From assembly GCF_030143255.1 (NCBI RefSeq), contig NZ_JARJNR010000003.1:1-64000 (forward strand): 64,000 nucleotides of DNA. Reading direction: 5' to 3'. Shown piece after piece: positions 1-8,316 of this stretch. Numbering within the stretch: position 1 is the stretch's first letter; every line of letters starts with the position of its first letter. Source of the DNA: Frigidibacter sp. SD6-1 (GTDB lineage Bacteria; Pseudomonadota; Alphaproteobacteria; Rhodobacterales; Rhodobacteraceae). The position numbers and the translations under genes are program-made. A model generated the notes under the pieces. It was not told the DNA's origin. It saw only the letters and a program-made list of their open reading frames with translations, and ran no database searches.

Positions 1-63
1 GTGGGCTGATAATGAAGGGGAAAGGGGCTATCTTTCCTCAAGGGTGACTTATGCAACAATGCC

Positions 64-2280
64 ATGGAAGGCTCCCTCCTCACGCATATTCGTGAAACGC
101 CCGAGATTCAGCCCTTGCTTGCAGATGTGCGGGGATTCCTTAACAAGACGACCCCGGTCGTAGATGGCTCTGACCAGGACCTGAGGGCATATATGCGCGA
201 AATCGTTGCGGACGTCGATGCCCTGCACCCCAAGGTTCGCACCCTGTCACTGACCGGTATTCAGAGCTTTGCCAAGCAATCCGCGGCCATGCGGGCACAG
301 TTTTTCATGACACTTCTCAAGTTGGCCGGTGCCGTCGTCGTTCTGCTGGCCTTTCTTCTTGCGGCGGTTGGCGTGCTGATCAAGCTCTTCCGTCAGGTAC
401 AAAGCAGCGCGCGGGCCCATCAGGCAATGAGCGCCCGGTTCGAAGCCGCTGTTTCCTCGTCTCTCGACGCGGTTCTTCTGGTGGATACGGCAGGTCGCAT
501 CACGGAATTCAACGGAGCCGCCGAGGCCGTATTCGGCTACACGCGGGACGAGGCGATCGGCGGCCAGATGGCAGAGATGATCATCCCCGAAGAGATGCGT
601 CAGGCCCATCAACACGGAATGGAAAGATACCTCAAGTCCGGCCAGAAGACCGTGATCGGGGCAGGCCGCATTCGTCTGGAAGCGCGACGCAAGTCCGGCG
701 AGCGCTTTCCCGTCGAACTGACCGTGTCTGTATCCGAAGCCGATGGAGAGCGGATTTTCGTATCATTCGTGCGCGACATCACGCCGGAGGTGCAGGCGGA
801 GGAAGACCTGCGAACCGCACGCGACACGGCCCGGCAAAGCGAGAAGGCCAAGTCCGATCTGCTGACCGTGATGAGCCACGAGATGCGCACGCCGCTCAAC
901 GGTATCCTTGGATCTCTCGCCCTCATCGAGACGGACAATCTGAACGATCGCCAGAAACGGCATCTGAACTCGATAGCCGTTTCCGGGGAACTGCTGCTGA
1001 CACATGTCAATGACGTGCTTGATCTGTCCAGCCTGGAATCCCGACCGGCGGAAAGCGAGGATGTCGATTTCGACATGGTCGCCATGGTCACTGCGATCAC
1101 CGATAGCCTCTCTGCCTACGCGACCCGTCGCGGGAACGACCTGAAGGCGACTTTCCTGTCAGAGGGTCTCGATCGCGTCCGGGGCAACAAGACGGCTATA
1201 CAGCAATGCCTTGTCAATCTTGTGGGGAATGCGATCAAGTTCACCCGTAGCGGCTCTGTCGAGATTGAGGTCGAATGCCAAGGCGGCATGATGGAGTTGC
1301 GCGTATCCGACACCGGACGTGGCATATCGCCGGAAAACATCAGCCGGATCTTCGAGGAGTTCGTTACGATCGATGCCTCGTATGACAGGGAGAATTCCGG
1401 CACCGGCCTCGGCCTGGCGATCACCAAGCGGCTGGTCGAAAGCATGGGCGGCGAAATTCATGTGGACAGCATCTTGGGCGAAGGCAGCCTGTTCACGATC
1501 AGGGTGCCAGTCAGCCCGCAAAAAGCCCCCGCCGTTGGGGGCGCTCAGGCGCAGCAGGCGCTCTCGCGTGATGTGATTCCGCCCGGTTACCGGGTCCTGG
1601 TGGTCGATGACAACCAGATCAATCGAATGATCCTGTCGGACATCCTTCAGGAACACGGGGCTGAGGTGACCGAAGCCGCGGACGGGTTCGAAGCGATCGG
1701 GCTGGTCGGGGAAAGGCCGTTCGATCTGGCGTTTCTCGATATTTCCATGCCCGGCATCGACGGGATGGAAACGCTGCACCGGATCCGTGCGCTGGATGTC
1801 GAATGGCGCGACCTGCAAGCTGTTGCCGTGACGGCCAATGCCTTGCCGCGCGACCACCAGACGATCCTGACTGCGCCCTTCGATTCGATCCTGGTAAAGC
1901 CGATAGAGATGTCGCGGCTGTTCGAGGTTCTCCGACGGGTGGCTGGCAAGTCCGCGCCTGCCGCTGACGCTGCGGCGGCAGATGATCCTGCGCACTCGTT
2001 CATCGCGCGGTTTGGTCATGACCGCTATCGGGCGGCCCTGAATGACCTTGCCGGCGAACTGGAGAAACTGGCCCGTGACATGGACGACAGTCCGGACCTG
2101 TCGGAAGCACTCCGCGCGCAGTCGCACAGGCTCGCCGGTTCCGCAGCGGTTCTGGGCGAGGACAAGCTGTACCGTCGGCTTCAGACCATAGAGCATCTTT
2201 CCGGCGAGACCTGGTCAGATCAGCGCGAAGGGACGATCCGTGCGCTCGGCGAACAGGCCCATGCGCTTAAGGGGGAATAG
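64..2280 (+). CDS. Hybrid sensor histidine kinase (PAS-HisKA-HATPase-REC-Hpt), N-terminus probably incomplete
   Basis: This is a membrane phosphorelay kinase. One transmembrane helix lies at about residues 82-108. A PAS domain follows (about 124-240), then the HisKA box SHEMRTPLNG with phospho-acceptor H272. The HATPase has its N-box around N389 and its G-boxes DTGRG and GTGLGL. A receiver domain carries acidic D515/D516, phospho-acceptor D559 and K612. A C-terminal Hpt domain has H688 in SHRLAGSA. The first ~80 residues look like the tail of an extracytoplasmic sensor domain, yet the first membrane helix that should precede it is absent. Frame 1 has stops at bases 7-15, while frame 2 is open from base 2 to a stop at 161. 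The true N-terminus may therefore lie upstream in another frame, so the ATG at 64 is only nominal. No separate output regulator is adjacent. A link to the surface genes downstream is inference. Confidence 0.85.
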   Translation: MEGSLLTHIRETPEIQPLLADVRGFLNKTTPVVDGSDQDLRAYMREIVADVDALHPKVRTLSLTGIQSFAKQSAAMRAQFFMTLLKLAGAVVVLLAFLLAAVGVLIKLFRQVQSSARAHQAMSARFEAAVSSSLDAVLLVDTAGRITEFNGAAEAVFGYTRDEAIGGQMAEMIIPEEMRQAHQHGMERYLKSGQKTVIGAGRIRLEARRKSGERFPVELTVSVSEADGERIFVSFVRDITPEVQAEEDLRTARDTARQSEKAKSDLLTVMSHEMRTPLNGILGSLALIETDNLNDRQKRHLNSIAVSGELLLTHVNDVLDLSSLESRPAESEDVDFDMVAMVTAITDSLSAYATRRGNDLKATFLSEGLDRVRGNKTAIQQCLVNLVGNAIKFTRSGSVEIEVECQGGMMELRVSDTGRGISPENISRIFEEFVTIDASYDRENSGTGLGLAITKRLVESMGGEIHVDSILGEGSLFTIRVPVSPQKAPAVGGAQAQQALSRDVIPPGYRVLVVDDNQINRMILSDILQEHGAEVTEAADGFEAIGLVGERPFDLAFLDISMPGIDGMETLHRIRALDVEWRDLQAVAVTANALPRDHQTILTAPFDSILVKPIEMSRLFEVLRRVAGKSAPAADAAAADDPAHSFIARFGHDRYRAALNDLAGELEKLARDMDDSPDLSEALRAQSHRLAGSAAVLGEDKLYRRLQTIEHLSGETWSDQREGTIRALGEQAHALKGE

Positions 2281-2285
2281 ACGCT

Positions 2286-2747
2286 TCAGGCCGGTTCTTC
2301 CAGCGTGAGGGCGATTTCGCATTCCATGTCGATCAGACCGGCAGGAGATTTGCTGGATGCCCTGAAGAAGCCTTCAACCGGCAGCGTGATCTTGCGTCGT
2401 GTATTCGCGGCCAATTCGAGGGGATAGCGCAGTTCCGAACGATCCTTCTCCTGCTCAAAGCGTCCGTTCTGGCCAAAGACGAGGCTCGTCCTGTCGTCGC
2501 CGATCACAGTGTTGCAATTCTTCCCTTGGGAAATCTTCAGAACCGCGATCACCTGTACAGGTGCGTCGCTCGGGTTCCGGCAATCCAGTTCGACACGCCC
2601 GACACCGCGCCTTGCACTGTTGGTCACGGGATCGACCGTGCCAAATGCGAGTTCGGCGGAAAGGATCGTGCACCGGGCGGGCGACAGAGGTTCGGCTTCC
2701 GCCTGCCCGGCGATGCCCGCGCCTATCAGGACCAGGCATGTCGCCAT
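2286..2747 (-). CDS. Spore coat U domain protein, minor/tip subunit of chaperone-usher pilus
   Basis: This secreted protein of about 153 residues has a short hydrophobic signal (cleavage near AEA-EP) and an immunoglobulin-like spore-coat-U fold. Four cysteines are visible (ARCTIL, LDCRNP, KNCNT, MECEI), consistent with two disulfides. The ATG at 2747 is the only reasonable start after the usher stop at 2800. The Shine-Dalgarno is weak, suggesting translation coupled to the usher. It is the last gene of the chaperone-usher-subunit run on the minus strand, where family loci often keep the tip or minor subunit. It is less hydroxyl-rich than the major pilin at 7032. The role as tip subunit is inferred from position and family knowledge. 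Confidence 0.75.
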   Translation of the reverse strand: MATCLVLIGAGIAGQAEAEPLSPARCTILSAELAFGTVDPVTNSARRGVGRVELDCRNPSDAPVQVIAVLKISQGKNCNTVIGDDRTSLVFGQNGRFEQEKDRSELRYPLELAANTRRKITLPVEGFFRASSKSPAGLIDMECEIALTLEEPA

Positions 2748-2799
2748 TCGTGCAATGCATTTGAAGACAGACCTGACGAGCGCCGGTGCGAAGATCGTT

Positions 2800-5592
2800 C
2801 TAGATGCAGGGCACCGGACCGATCGTGGGTTGCGGGTCATCGGTTTGGGGATAGGAGAAAGAGGCTTCACAGGTTTCGTCTCCGATCTCGACTTGCAATG
2901 TGACCTGGTCTGGCAGGTCCTCGAAATAGGTTTCGCCATCGCGCCCGACATAGCCTGGCCATTCGGCACCCTGAAATCCGGCTTCGGCCCCTGCAGGCAA
3001 GGGGTTGCCCTCGGCATCGACCAGGATCACAACCGCGGCCTGGCGACGTCGGGCCGAAAGGTCGATGCGCGAGGCCCCATAGGGATGGGGGATGACCGTG
3101 ATCTCAGTGTCGCCGGTGACATATTCAAATGGCACGTCCTCTGGCTTGATGCTGAAGGTTGTGGGCAGGCCGTCGTTCAACCCGGTCAGGATCAGATCGC
3201 CTGCGCTGTCCGTGCGGCCACTTTCGATGTTCTGAAGATAGACCGGTATATCGCCCGCATCGCCCGTCGTGACATAGGCCAGTCCGTTCGAAAGGTCGGG
3301 CGCCATGAGCCTTTGCCCCCCGACCCAGGCGATCATGCCATCGAAGCCATATTGTGCAGACAGCCCGCTGTCGCGGTTAAAGTCCAGATCAAGCCGGTGC
3401 AGTCCGAGGTCGCGCTCTGAACTGTATCGACCCTGGACCCCGTATGTCCCGCCAGTCGCCCAGTTCCCGGCAAGCGAGTAGCTGTCGCTTGTCCCTTCCG
3501 GCGTCCAGTCCTGGCGAACGGAATAGGTTTGCTTGTTGCGTTGATAGGAGCTTCCCGCCTCGATACGCCGATCATCTCCGAGGTTCCGAGACAGTGTCAG
3601 GCTGGCGGAGGCGTCGTCGAGTGACCGTGTCAGGCTGACGTTCAGTTGCCAGTCCTTGAAGACAGGGCGCTGCAATCCCACGGACACTCTGGCGCGGCGC
3701 TCGTTCTCCCATGTGTCAAGAAAGGAGAAAGCGGCATTGAGACGCCCAAAACCATTGACCTCGTTGCTGTAAAAGGCATTGAGCGAAGTGCGCTGGTGAT
3801 CGCCGGTGGACATCTGCCCGGGCTGGCGCCAGTTCGCGGACTGATGTGAAAGGGAAATTCCCCAGCGAACGTCATCTTCCGGGTCCTGACTCGCGCGCGG
3901 GGTCAGATCGAACGCCAGGCGGTATCCAAGGCCCTCGGACAGGCTGAGCCCGAGCTGAGGGGTGAGGACGAGAGATTGCCCGATGACGTGGTTGGCTTCT
4001 GCACCGGCGGTCAGCCCCTTTTGCCAGAGCGTAGCGGTGCCCGTGAGGGTCGTCTTGTCGCGCCAGCCGTAGCGGTGCCAGGTGCTGGCCATGGGCCCGC
4101 CATAGCCCAGCTCTGGCGACCCGGACAGTCCGATCCCGTAATAATATTCATGCACGCCCTTCCGGTAGACCTCCGGGAAGCGGAAGAAGGGGATGGACTG
4201 CGTTCTCTGCCGCCCGAGAGCGTCGGTAAAGACAATGTCGATCTCGCCCTCGCCGTTGATGACCGGCAGATCGTCAAGCTGAAAGGTACCGGCCTCTACT
4301 TCCACGGCCGCGGCTTGCGGGTTGCCGTCGATCAGGAAGGTGATCTGCCCCGGCAGCCCGCTGCCGCCCGAGAAGGAATAGGTGGGGTAGGGGGTATAAT
4401 CGGGCTTGAAGCTGAAATCGCTTGTGATGCTGTACCCGAGAAAACTCATCGGGTTCACGCCCCCCGCCGAGGGAGGACTCTGTTCGCCGATGCGAATGGA
4501 GCGATCCTTGTCGGGCTGATACATGGTGTAGAGAATGGGCGATCGCGTGACGCTGAAATCGCCGGGGCCAAAACCCAGCCCCAGGCCCGTCTCGAGCAGC
4601 CCCTTTTCCGTGGCCCAGCTCAAGCGCCCTTCGGCGCTCAGCCGCAAGTGATTGCCCTGCAGGTAGCTTCCGCCAAGTCGGTAGCTCAGCAAGACGCTGG
4701 GCGTGGTGTCCGCAACCGCGAAATCGTCGCCCAGGGCGACATTCGTGTGCTGTGCTCCGTAAAGGCGCGCATCGGCCTCCAGATACATCACCGGGTCGCG
4801 GTCCGCGAAATAGACCGAAAGACCTGCAATCTGGTTCAGGGGAACCATTTCCACCCCGTCCAGGTCGACGACCGGGGGCGTGATGGTAAAGCCCAGCTGG
4901 CTGAAATCCTCTGGGTTCATGTAGGCCGATCCGTCGCGCATCTCGACCAGGAAGAACAGGCCCGACGTAAAACCGTTGATGAACACATCGTAAAAATCGC
5001 TGGAAAGCTCGTCCGGACTGGCGAGGTCATACCAAAAGGCGCGTACCGCCTCGGCGGCCTCGCCCACCAGAATCACGCCATCCAGATCGGTGTCGAACCC
5101 GGCGTAGCGGTTGTAACCGTCCTCCCCGGATTGCGCAGAGAACAGCGTCTCGTCATCCCCTGCGCCAAGCCGATCCGGCGCGACAAGCGCGACCAGCATC
5201 TGGGCGAGCGAGCGGCCGGACTGCTGGCCCAAACCGGCCAGGTCAAGTGCGCGCCCCGCGAGCGCGATCTGCTCGGGCGCGGTCATGACGCGGATCTTGT
5301 CCGGATCCGTTTCCAGCCGTTCGGCCATATCCGCATCGAAGCCGAACAGGCCAATGGTCCCGAATACCTGATTTGACTGATCCGGCTCGAAACGGCCTTT
5401 GGTGTGAAAGGCGGCATAAGCCAGCAGATATTCGGGATCGAAGCCCAGCCTGTTGCCGACCTTGGTGGCCGCATCGACAAGATCCTGATGCACGCCAAGC
5501 CGGTTTATCGGCGGGGGCGGTGTCTCTTGCGCGCGGAGTGGCGATGCAAGAGACAGCAATCCCGAAAACATGATGATGAAACCGCGTCGCAT
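2800..5592 (-). CDS. Outer-membrane fimbrial usher with extra N-terminal lytic-transglycosylase-like/EF-hand region
   Basis: This 930-residue outer-membrane pore assembles and secretes the pilus subunits. It has a signal peptide ending near LRA-QE. The usher N-domain starts at about residue 198 (FYDVFINGFTSGLFF, then a DG-x-Y-x-x-x-x-F-x-x-LG pattern). A 24-strand-type barrel with an internal plug follows (about 410-470), then C-terminal domains. Residues ~23-195 are not part of a normal usher. LLAYAAFHTKGRF followed by GTIGLFGF resembles the core of SLT-type lytic transglycosylases, but the catalytic Glu of the ESxF motif is replaced. D167-x-D169-x-D171-G-x-I-x-x-x-E178 is a canonical EF-hand loop. 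The chaperone gene ends 46 bp upstream in the same direction. The usher call is firm; the function of the extension is inference. Confidence 0.9.
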   Translation of the reverse strand: MRRGFIIMFSGLLSLASPLRAQETPPPPINRLGVHQDLVDAATKVGNRLGFDPEYLLAYAAFHTKGRFEPDQSNQVFGTIGLFGFDADMAERLETDPDKIRVMTAPEQIALAGRALDLAGLGQQSGRSLAQMLVALVAPDRLGAGDDETLFSAQSGEDGYNRYAGFDTDLDGVILVGEAAEAVRAFWYDLASPDELSSDFYDVFINGFTSGLFFLVEMRDGSAYMNPEDFSQLGFTITPPVVDLDGVEMVPLNQIAGLSVYFADRDPVMYLEADARLYGAQHTNVALGDDFAVADTTPSVLLSYRLGGSYLQGNHLRLSAEGRLSWATEKGLLETGLGLGFGPGDFSVTRSPILYTMYQPDKDRSIRIGEQSPPSAGGVNPMSFLGYSITSDFSFKPDYTPYPTYSFSGGSGLPGQITFLIDGNPQAAAVEVEAGTFQLDDLPVINGEGEIDIVFTDALGRQRTQSIPFFRFPEVYRKGVHEYYYGIGLSGSPELGYGGPMASTWHRYGWRDKTTLTGTATLWQKGLTAGAEANHVIGQSLVLTPQLGLSLSEGLGYRLAFDLTPRASQDPEDDVRWGISLSHQSANWRQPGQMSTGDHQRTSLNAFYSNEVNGFGRLNAAFSFLDTWENERRARVSVGLQRPVFKDWQLNVSLTRSLDDASASLTLSRNLGDDRRIEAGSSYQRNKQTYSVRQDWTPEGTSDSYSLAGNWATGGTYGVQGRYSSERDLGLHRLDLDFNRDSGLSAQYGFDGMIAWVGGQRLMAPDLSNGLAYVTTGDAGDIPVYLQNIESGRTDSAGDLILTGLNDGLPTTFSIKPEDVPFEYVTGDTEITVIPHPYGASRIDLSARRRQAAVVILVDAEGNPLPAGAEAGFQGAEWPGYVGRDGETYFEDLPDQVTLQVEIGDETCEASFSYPQTDDPQPTIGPVPCI

Positions 5593-5638
5593 GTGTTCGT
5601 TCCAGTGCTGGCAGACGAAGGTTGGAACGCGCGTCGGT

Positions 5639-6373
5639 CTATTTGCGCACGGGCTGATATGTGCTTTCGAATTCCAGATACTTCACGAACAGCGCCCCAT
5701 CTTCGGTTCCGGCGGGCGCCGCGATGCGCCATTCCCGCCAGCTGCCGGCAAGCACATGGACCAGTTCTTCTGCGCGGTATCGTGGCAGGCCGCCGTTATC
5801 CGGATCAGGCTGGAACCCGAGGCTGTGGACGGTCTTGCGCATGTTGCCGTTGTTCGTCGCGCGGACGATGATGACATCGCCCTCGCGCCGGACCGACCAG
5901 TCCAGGATGGGCGCAGGAACGGCATTTCGGGGTGCCACATAGACCGGAAGAAGATGTGCGAAGGCGATCGCAGCGATGGCACCTTCGAAATCGGTAATTT
6001 CCGAGGGTATTTCCGCGATCCGAAGACGAAAGGCCTGCTCGGCGTTCTGGCTTCGGGCGCCGCGGTAACCGACGCGGATCTCGCGCTTCTGGCCGGGCAA
6101 CAGACGGAAGGACGGAGGGCTGGCGATGAACTCCTTGGTGTCGCCATAGACATCCTTGCCGTTTTCGATCGTCCAGCTCAGCGGAGTGACTTCGTAAAGG
6201 ACGGGTCGGTCGCGCAGGTTGGTGATGGCGACGCTGGCGCGCCCGCTGGCATCGACATCCAGTATGACAGGCGAAATGGCAGTATTGGCATGGACCGGCG
6301 AGGTCGGAATTCCCGACAGCGATGCCGCAAACGCAAGAACCGTCGCCACTTTGCACAATTGTCTGAGTATCAT
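5639..6373 (-). CDS. Periplasmic PapD-like fimbrial chaperone
   Basis: This protein of about 244 residues has a signal peptide (hydrophobic core CKVATVLAFAASL, cleavage after VHA). A PapD-type first domain follows, with ISPVILDVDASGRASVAITNL and a basic LLPGQKREIRVGYR segment corresponding to the conserved G1/F1 region. A second immunoglobulin-like domain comes after it. It would bind subunits by donor-strand complementation and deliver them to the usher. The start at 6373 is chosen because AAGGAAGGA sits at 6381-6389, seven bases ahead; an in-frame ATG at 6397 lacks such a site. It is the first gene of the minus-strand run chaperone-usher-minor subunit and is divergent from the major pilin gene. 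Confidence 0.9.
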   Translation of the reverse strand: MILRQLCKVATVLAFAASLSGIPTSPVHANTAISPVILDVDASGRASVAITNLRDRPVLYEVTPLSWTIENGKDVYGDTKEFIASPPSFRLLPGQKREIRVGYRGARSQNAEQAFRLRIAEIPSEITDFEGAIAAIAFAHLLPVYVAPRNAVPAPILDWSVRREGDVIIVRATNNGNMRKTVHSLGFQPDPDNGGLPRYRAEELVHVLAGSWREWRIAAPAGTEDGALFVKYLEFESTYQPVRK

Positions 6374-7031
6374 TGTAATATCCTTCCTTATTGCCATGAG
6401 AAACCGGGACTTGCCTGACCTGGCGATCACGCGAAGAAGGTCAGAAGCCGGTCTCGTTCGCGTTCGTTATCAAAATCGGGAATTCAGATGGTCAAAGCGA
6501 GCACCCTATTGGCCAGTTTGACGCGCAAGGGCTTATTGCGCTGTACGAATGGCGTGGTCTGACTGACCATTCGAGGTAAATCCGCTCTTTTCTGTCTCGA
6601 ACGAGGGCGGGACCGATACTTCCGCGCAGTGGGATTTCTGACTGGAATCGGCCTACCAAAAGATGTGGGTGCCAGCATCGGTGCTCATGACCATTTCATG
6701 CCTGGAAATGGTGCAACTCAAACTTTGGCCGGTGGGTTCGCGTAAGCCCCCCACTTTCGCTAACCTTACCGGCTCCTTTTGTGGCATCGGTCGAAGAGAA
6801 AAGGACAAGGACGATGAAAAACCGCCAGATGCTTGGAACGGTAGTCGCAACGTCCTCTGCGCTGTCAGTGTCGGCGGTAATCGCCGCATCGGCCTTCCGT
6901 TCGCTGAAAGTCTGCCGTTTCGCAGACCCTGGCGCGGATGCCAGTGCAAAAGCCGGAAGACCAGCCGATTTGGTCGCAATGACCATGAGCTACTGAAACT
7001 CTCAACTAGATCAACCCAAGGAAAACTGAAA
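6374..7031. other. Divergent intergenic region between chaperone operon and major pilin
   Basis: About 650 bases separate the two divergent pilus transcription units and should hold both promoters. The stretch is AT-richer near 6370-6480. A short inverted repeat, TGGTC-N5-GACCA, lies at 6555-6569. I could not assign convincing -35/-10 boxes. The only coding possibility I see is the short frame at 6814-6996, listed separately. Confidence 0.5.
6814..6996 (+). CDS. Possible small exported protein (60 aa), unrecognised
   Basis: The ATG follows an AAGGACAAGGACG ribosome-site-like stretch. The first ~30 residues (MKNRQMLGTVVATSSALS and a following Ala-rich run) look like a signal peptide ending near AASA. 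The rest is short and has no recognisable domain. It lies just 35 bases upstream of the pilin gene in the same direction, so it could be a leader or small subunit. It could also be a decayed copy of a pilin signal sequence. Codon use is not strongly biased. Low confidence. Confidence 0.3.
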   Translation: MKNRQMLGTVVATSSALSVSAVIAASAFRSLKVCRFADPGADASAKAGRPADLVAMTMSY

Positions 7032-7550
7032 ATGAAGAAACTCAAACTCCTCGCGCCGGTTGCAGCCGTCATGTTGTCAGCGACAGCCGGGTTTGCGGCC
7101 ACCGCCACCGACACGATGAACGTGACCGCCACCGTCAACTCGACCTGCGCGATCACCGCGACCGACATGGCCTTTGGCATCGTTGTTCCGGGTACGCTCA
7201 AGACGGCATCGTCTAACGTGTCGATTACCTGCTCCAACGGTACGCCTTTCACTGTCACCGTCGGAAACGGAAACAATTCGACCACCACAGGATCGAGCTC
7301 CAACAACGAATTCCGCCGCCAGATGAAGCATTCGACGGCCAACTCCTTCCTGCAATACATGCTGGACGATACGAACGGCGCCTTCTCTTATGCGTCGACG
7401 ATCAACTCGAACGGCACCTTCGGGCAGACGGCGACTGGCACCGGCTCTGCCATCAGTGCCACGCTTTATGGCGAGGTCGGCAGCACCGTGAATGCTGGCG
7501 CGATTTCCGGGAGCTACAGTGACGTGGTCACACTCACCGTTACCTACTGA
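7032..7550 (+). CDS. Spore coat U family major pilin (Csu-type subunit)
   Basis: This 172-residue secreted subunit has a lysine-rich signal peptide MKKLKLLAPVAAVML, cleaved near GFA-AT. The mature chain begins with TDTMNVTATVNSTCAIT, typical of spore-coat-U/CsuA-type pilins. The conserved cysteine pair (STCAIT and ITCSNG) should form the first disulfide. The chain is Thr/Ser/Asn/Gly-rich and ends in SYSDVVTLTVTY, the usual C-terminal beta-strand signature of the family. An AAGGAAA site precedes the ATG. It is transcribed away from the chaperone-usher genes and is followed by a hairpin terminator. That fits strong separate expression of the main shaft subunit. Confidence 0.88.
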   Translation: MKKLKLLAPVAAVMLSATAGFAATATDTMNVTATVNSTCAITATDMAFGIVVPGTLKTASSNVSITCSNGTPFTVTVGNGNNSTTTGSSSNNEFRRQMKHSTANSFLQYMLDDTNGAFSYASTINSNGTFGQTATGTGSAISATLYGEVGSTVNAGAISGSYSDVVTLTVTY

Positions 7551-7561
7551 CGCGACCAGGG

Positions 7562-7586
7562 CGGGGGCGTAGCGTCGCCCCCGTTT
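7562..7586 (+). terminator. Hairpin terminator after pilin gene
   Basis: A perfect 8-bp GC stem (CGGGGGCG / CGCCCCCG) with a 6-base loop starts 11 bases after the pilin stop and is followed by TTT. The T run is short, so this is a probable rather than certain intrinsic terminator. Confidence 0.6.
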
Positions 7587-8316
7587 CCGCGGCGCAAGAC
7601 CGTGATGCAGTCACGGTTAGGGTCAGCAATCGATGAAATCGGATAGGGGCGGCGATGCAAGGCCACTATCCGTCAAGTCCGGCAAAAAATCGCGAGTTTA
7701 TGAGTAGGCCTGAATAAAGGTTAACCAGTGATGCGATTTTTGCGGTCCCGTCCCCCTGGCCACAGTGTACCTCAGTCTGTGGTTCGGGGGGGCGGTGAAT
7801 GCCGAGAGCGATCTGATGCGTCACGATCCGCTTTGAGGTCGATCAGGGAAATGGACCGGATCCTGAATGCGCATGCAATTCAGGGGCAGATTGCCTTAAG
7901 GAAAAAGCACAGGTCCAGGAAGATATCTATCCGGACACTATTATTCTGAATCCGACCTTCTGAATAAGGCCGGACCACGACCCGTTTTTAACTGTCACAT
8001 CTTTGCTCAGTTCAGTGCCAGCTGTGCCGATGTTCCTCCATCGACACACCCTTCCTTTTCATCGGGAAGACAGCGCCCCTTTCAGGTACACATGGCCGCC
8101 AGGGCAAGCGAATTATATCCCAAGGATGCAAAAGTCACAGCCTTTCGGATAGTCGGTGATCCATCAGCAGGCCGATTTATGCCCTTGCTGCATCGCGTGA
8201 AGCCGAAGCGATTTCTAACCTGTTCCTACTTCCGCGATACGGAGTCGCTCGTTTGTAGTTTGAGCGGCCAACCCATGCGTGACGAGTTGTGTAGTAAACA
8301 AGGTTAGGGTTACCCA
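7587..8316. other. Intergenic region upstream of the giant repeat protein
   Basis: About 730 bases contain no gene I can support. Base composition is clearly more AT-rich than the flanking genes, as in a long regulatory region. An AAGGTTAGGG stretch at 8299-8308 can serve as ribosome site for the ATG at 8317. A short open frame at 7728-7949 lacks a ribosome site and any recognisable feature. The long upstream region suggests multi-input control of the adhesin. Confidence 0.5.

Noticed and set aside
3976-5376. 466-codon plus-strand frame opposite the usher
   Set aside because: Antisense shadow of a clear usher gene; no ribosome site or domain.
7728-7949. 73-codon open frame upstream of the giant gene
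   Set aside because: No ribosome site, Arg/Ser-rich, no recognisable feature; treated as intergenic.
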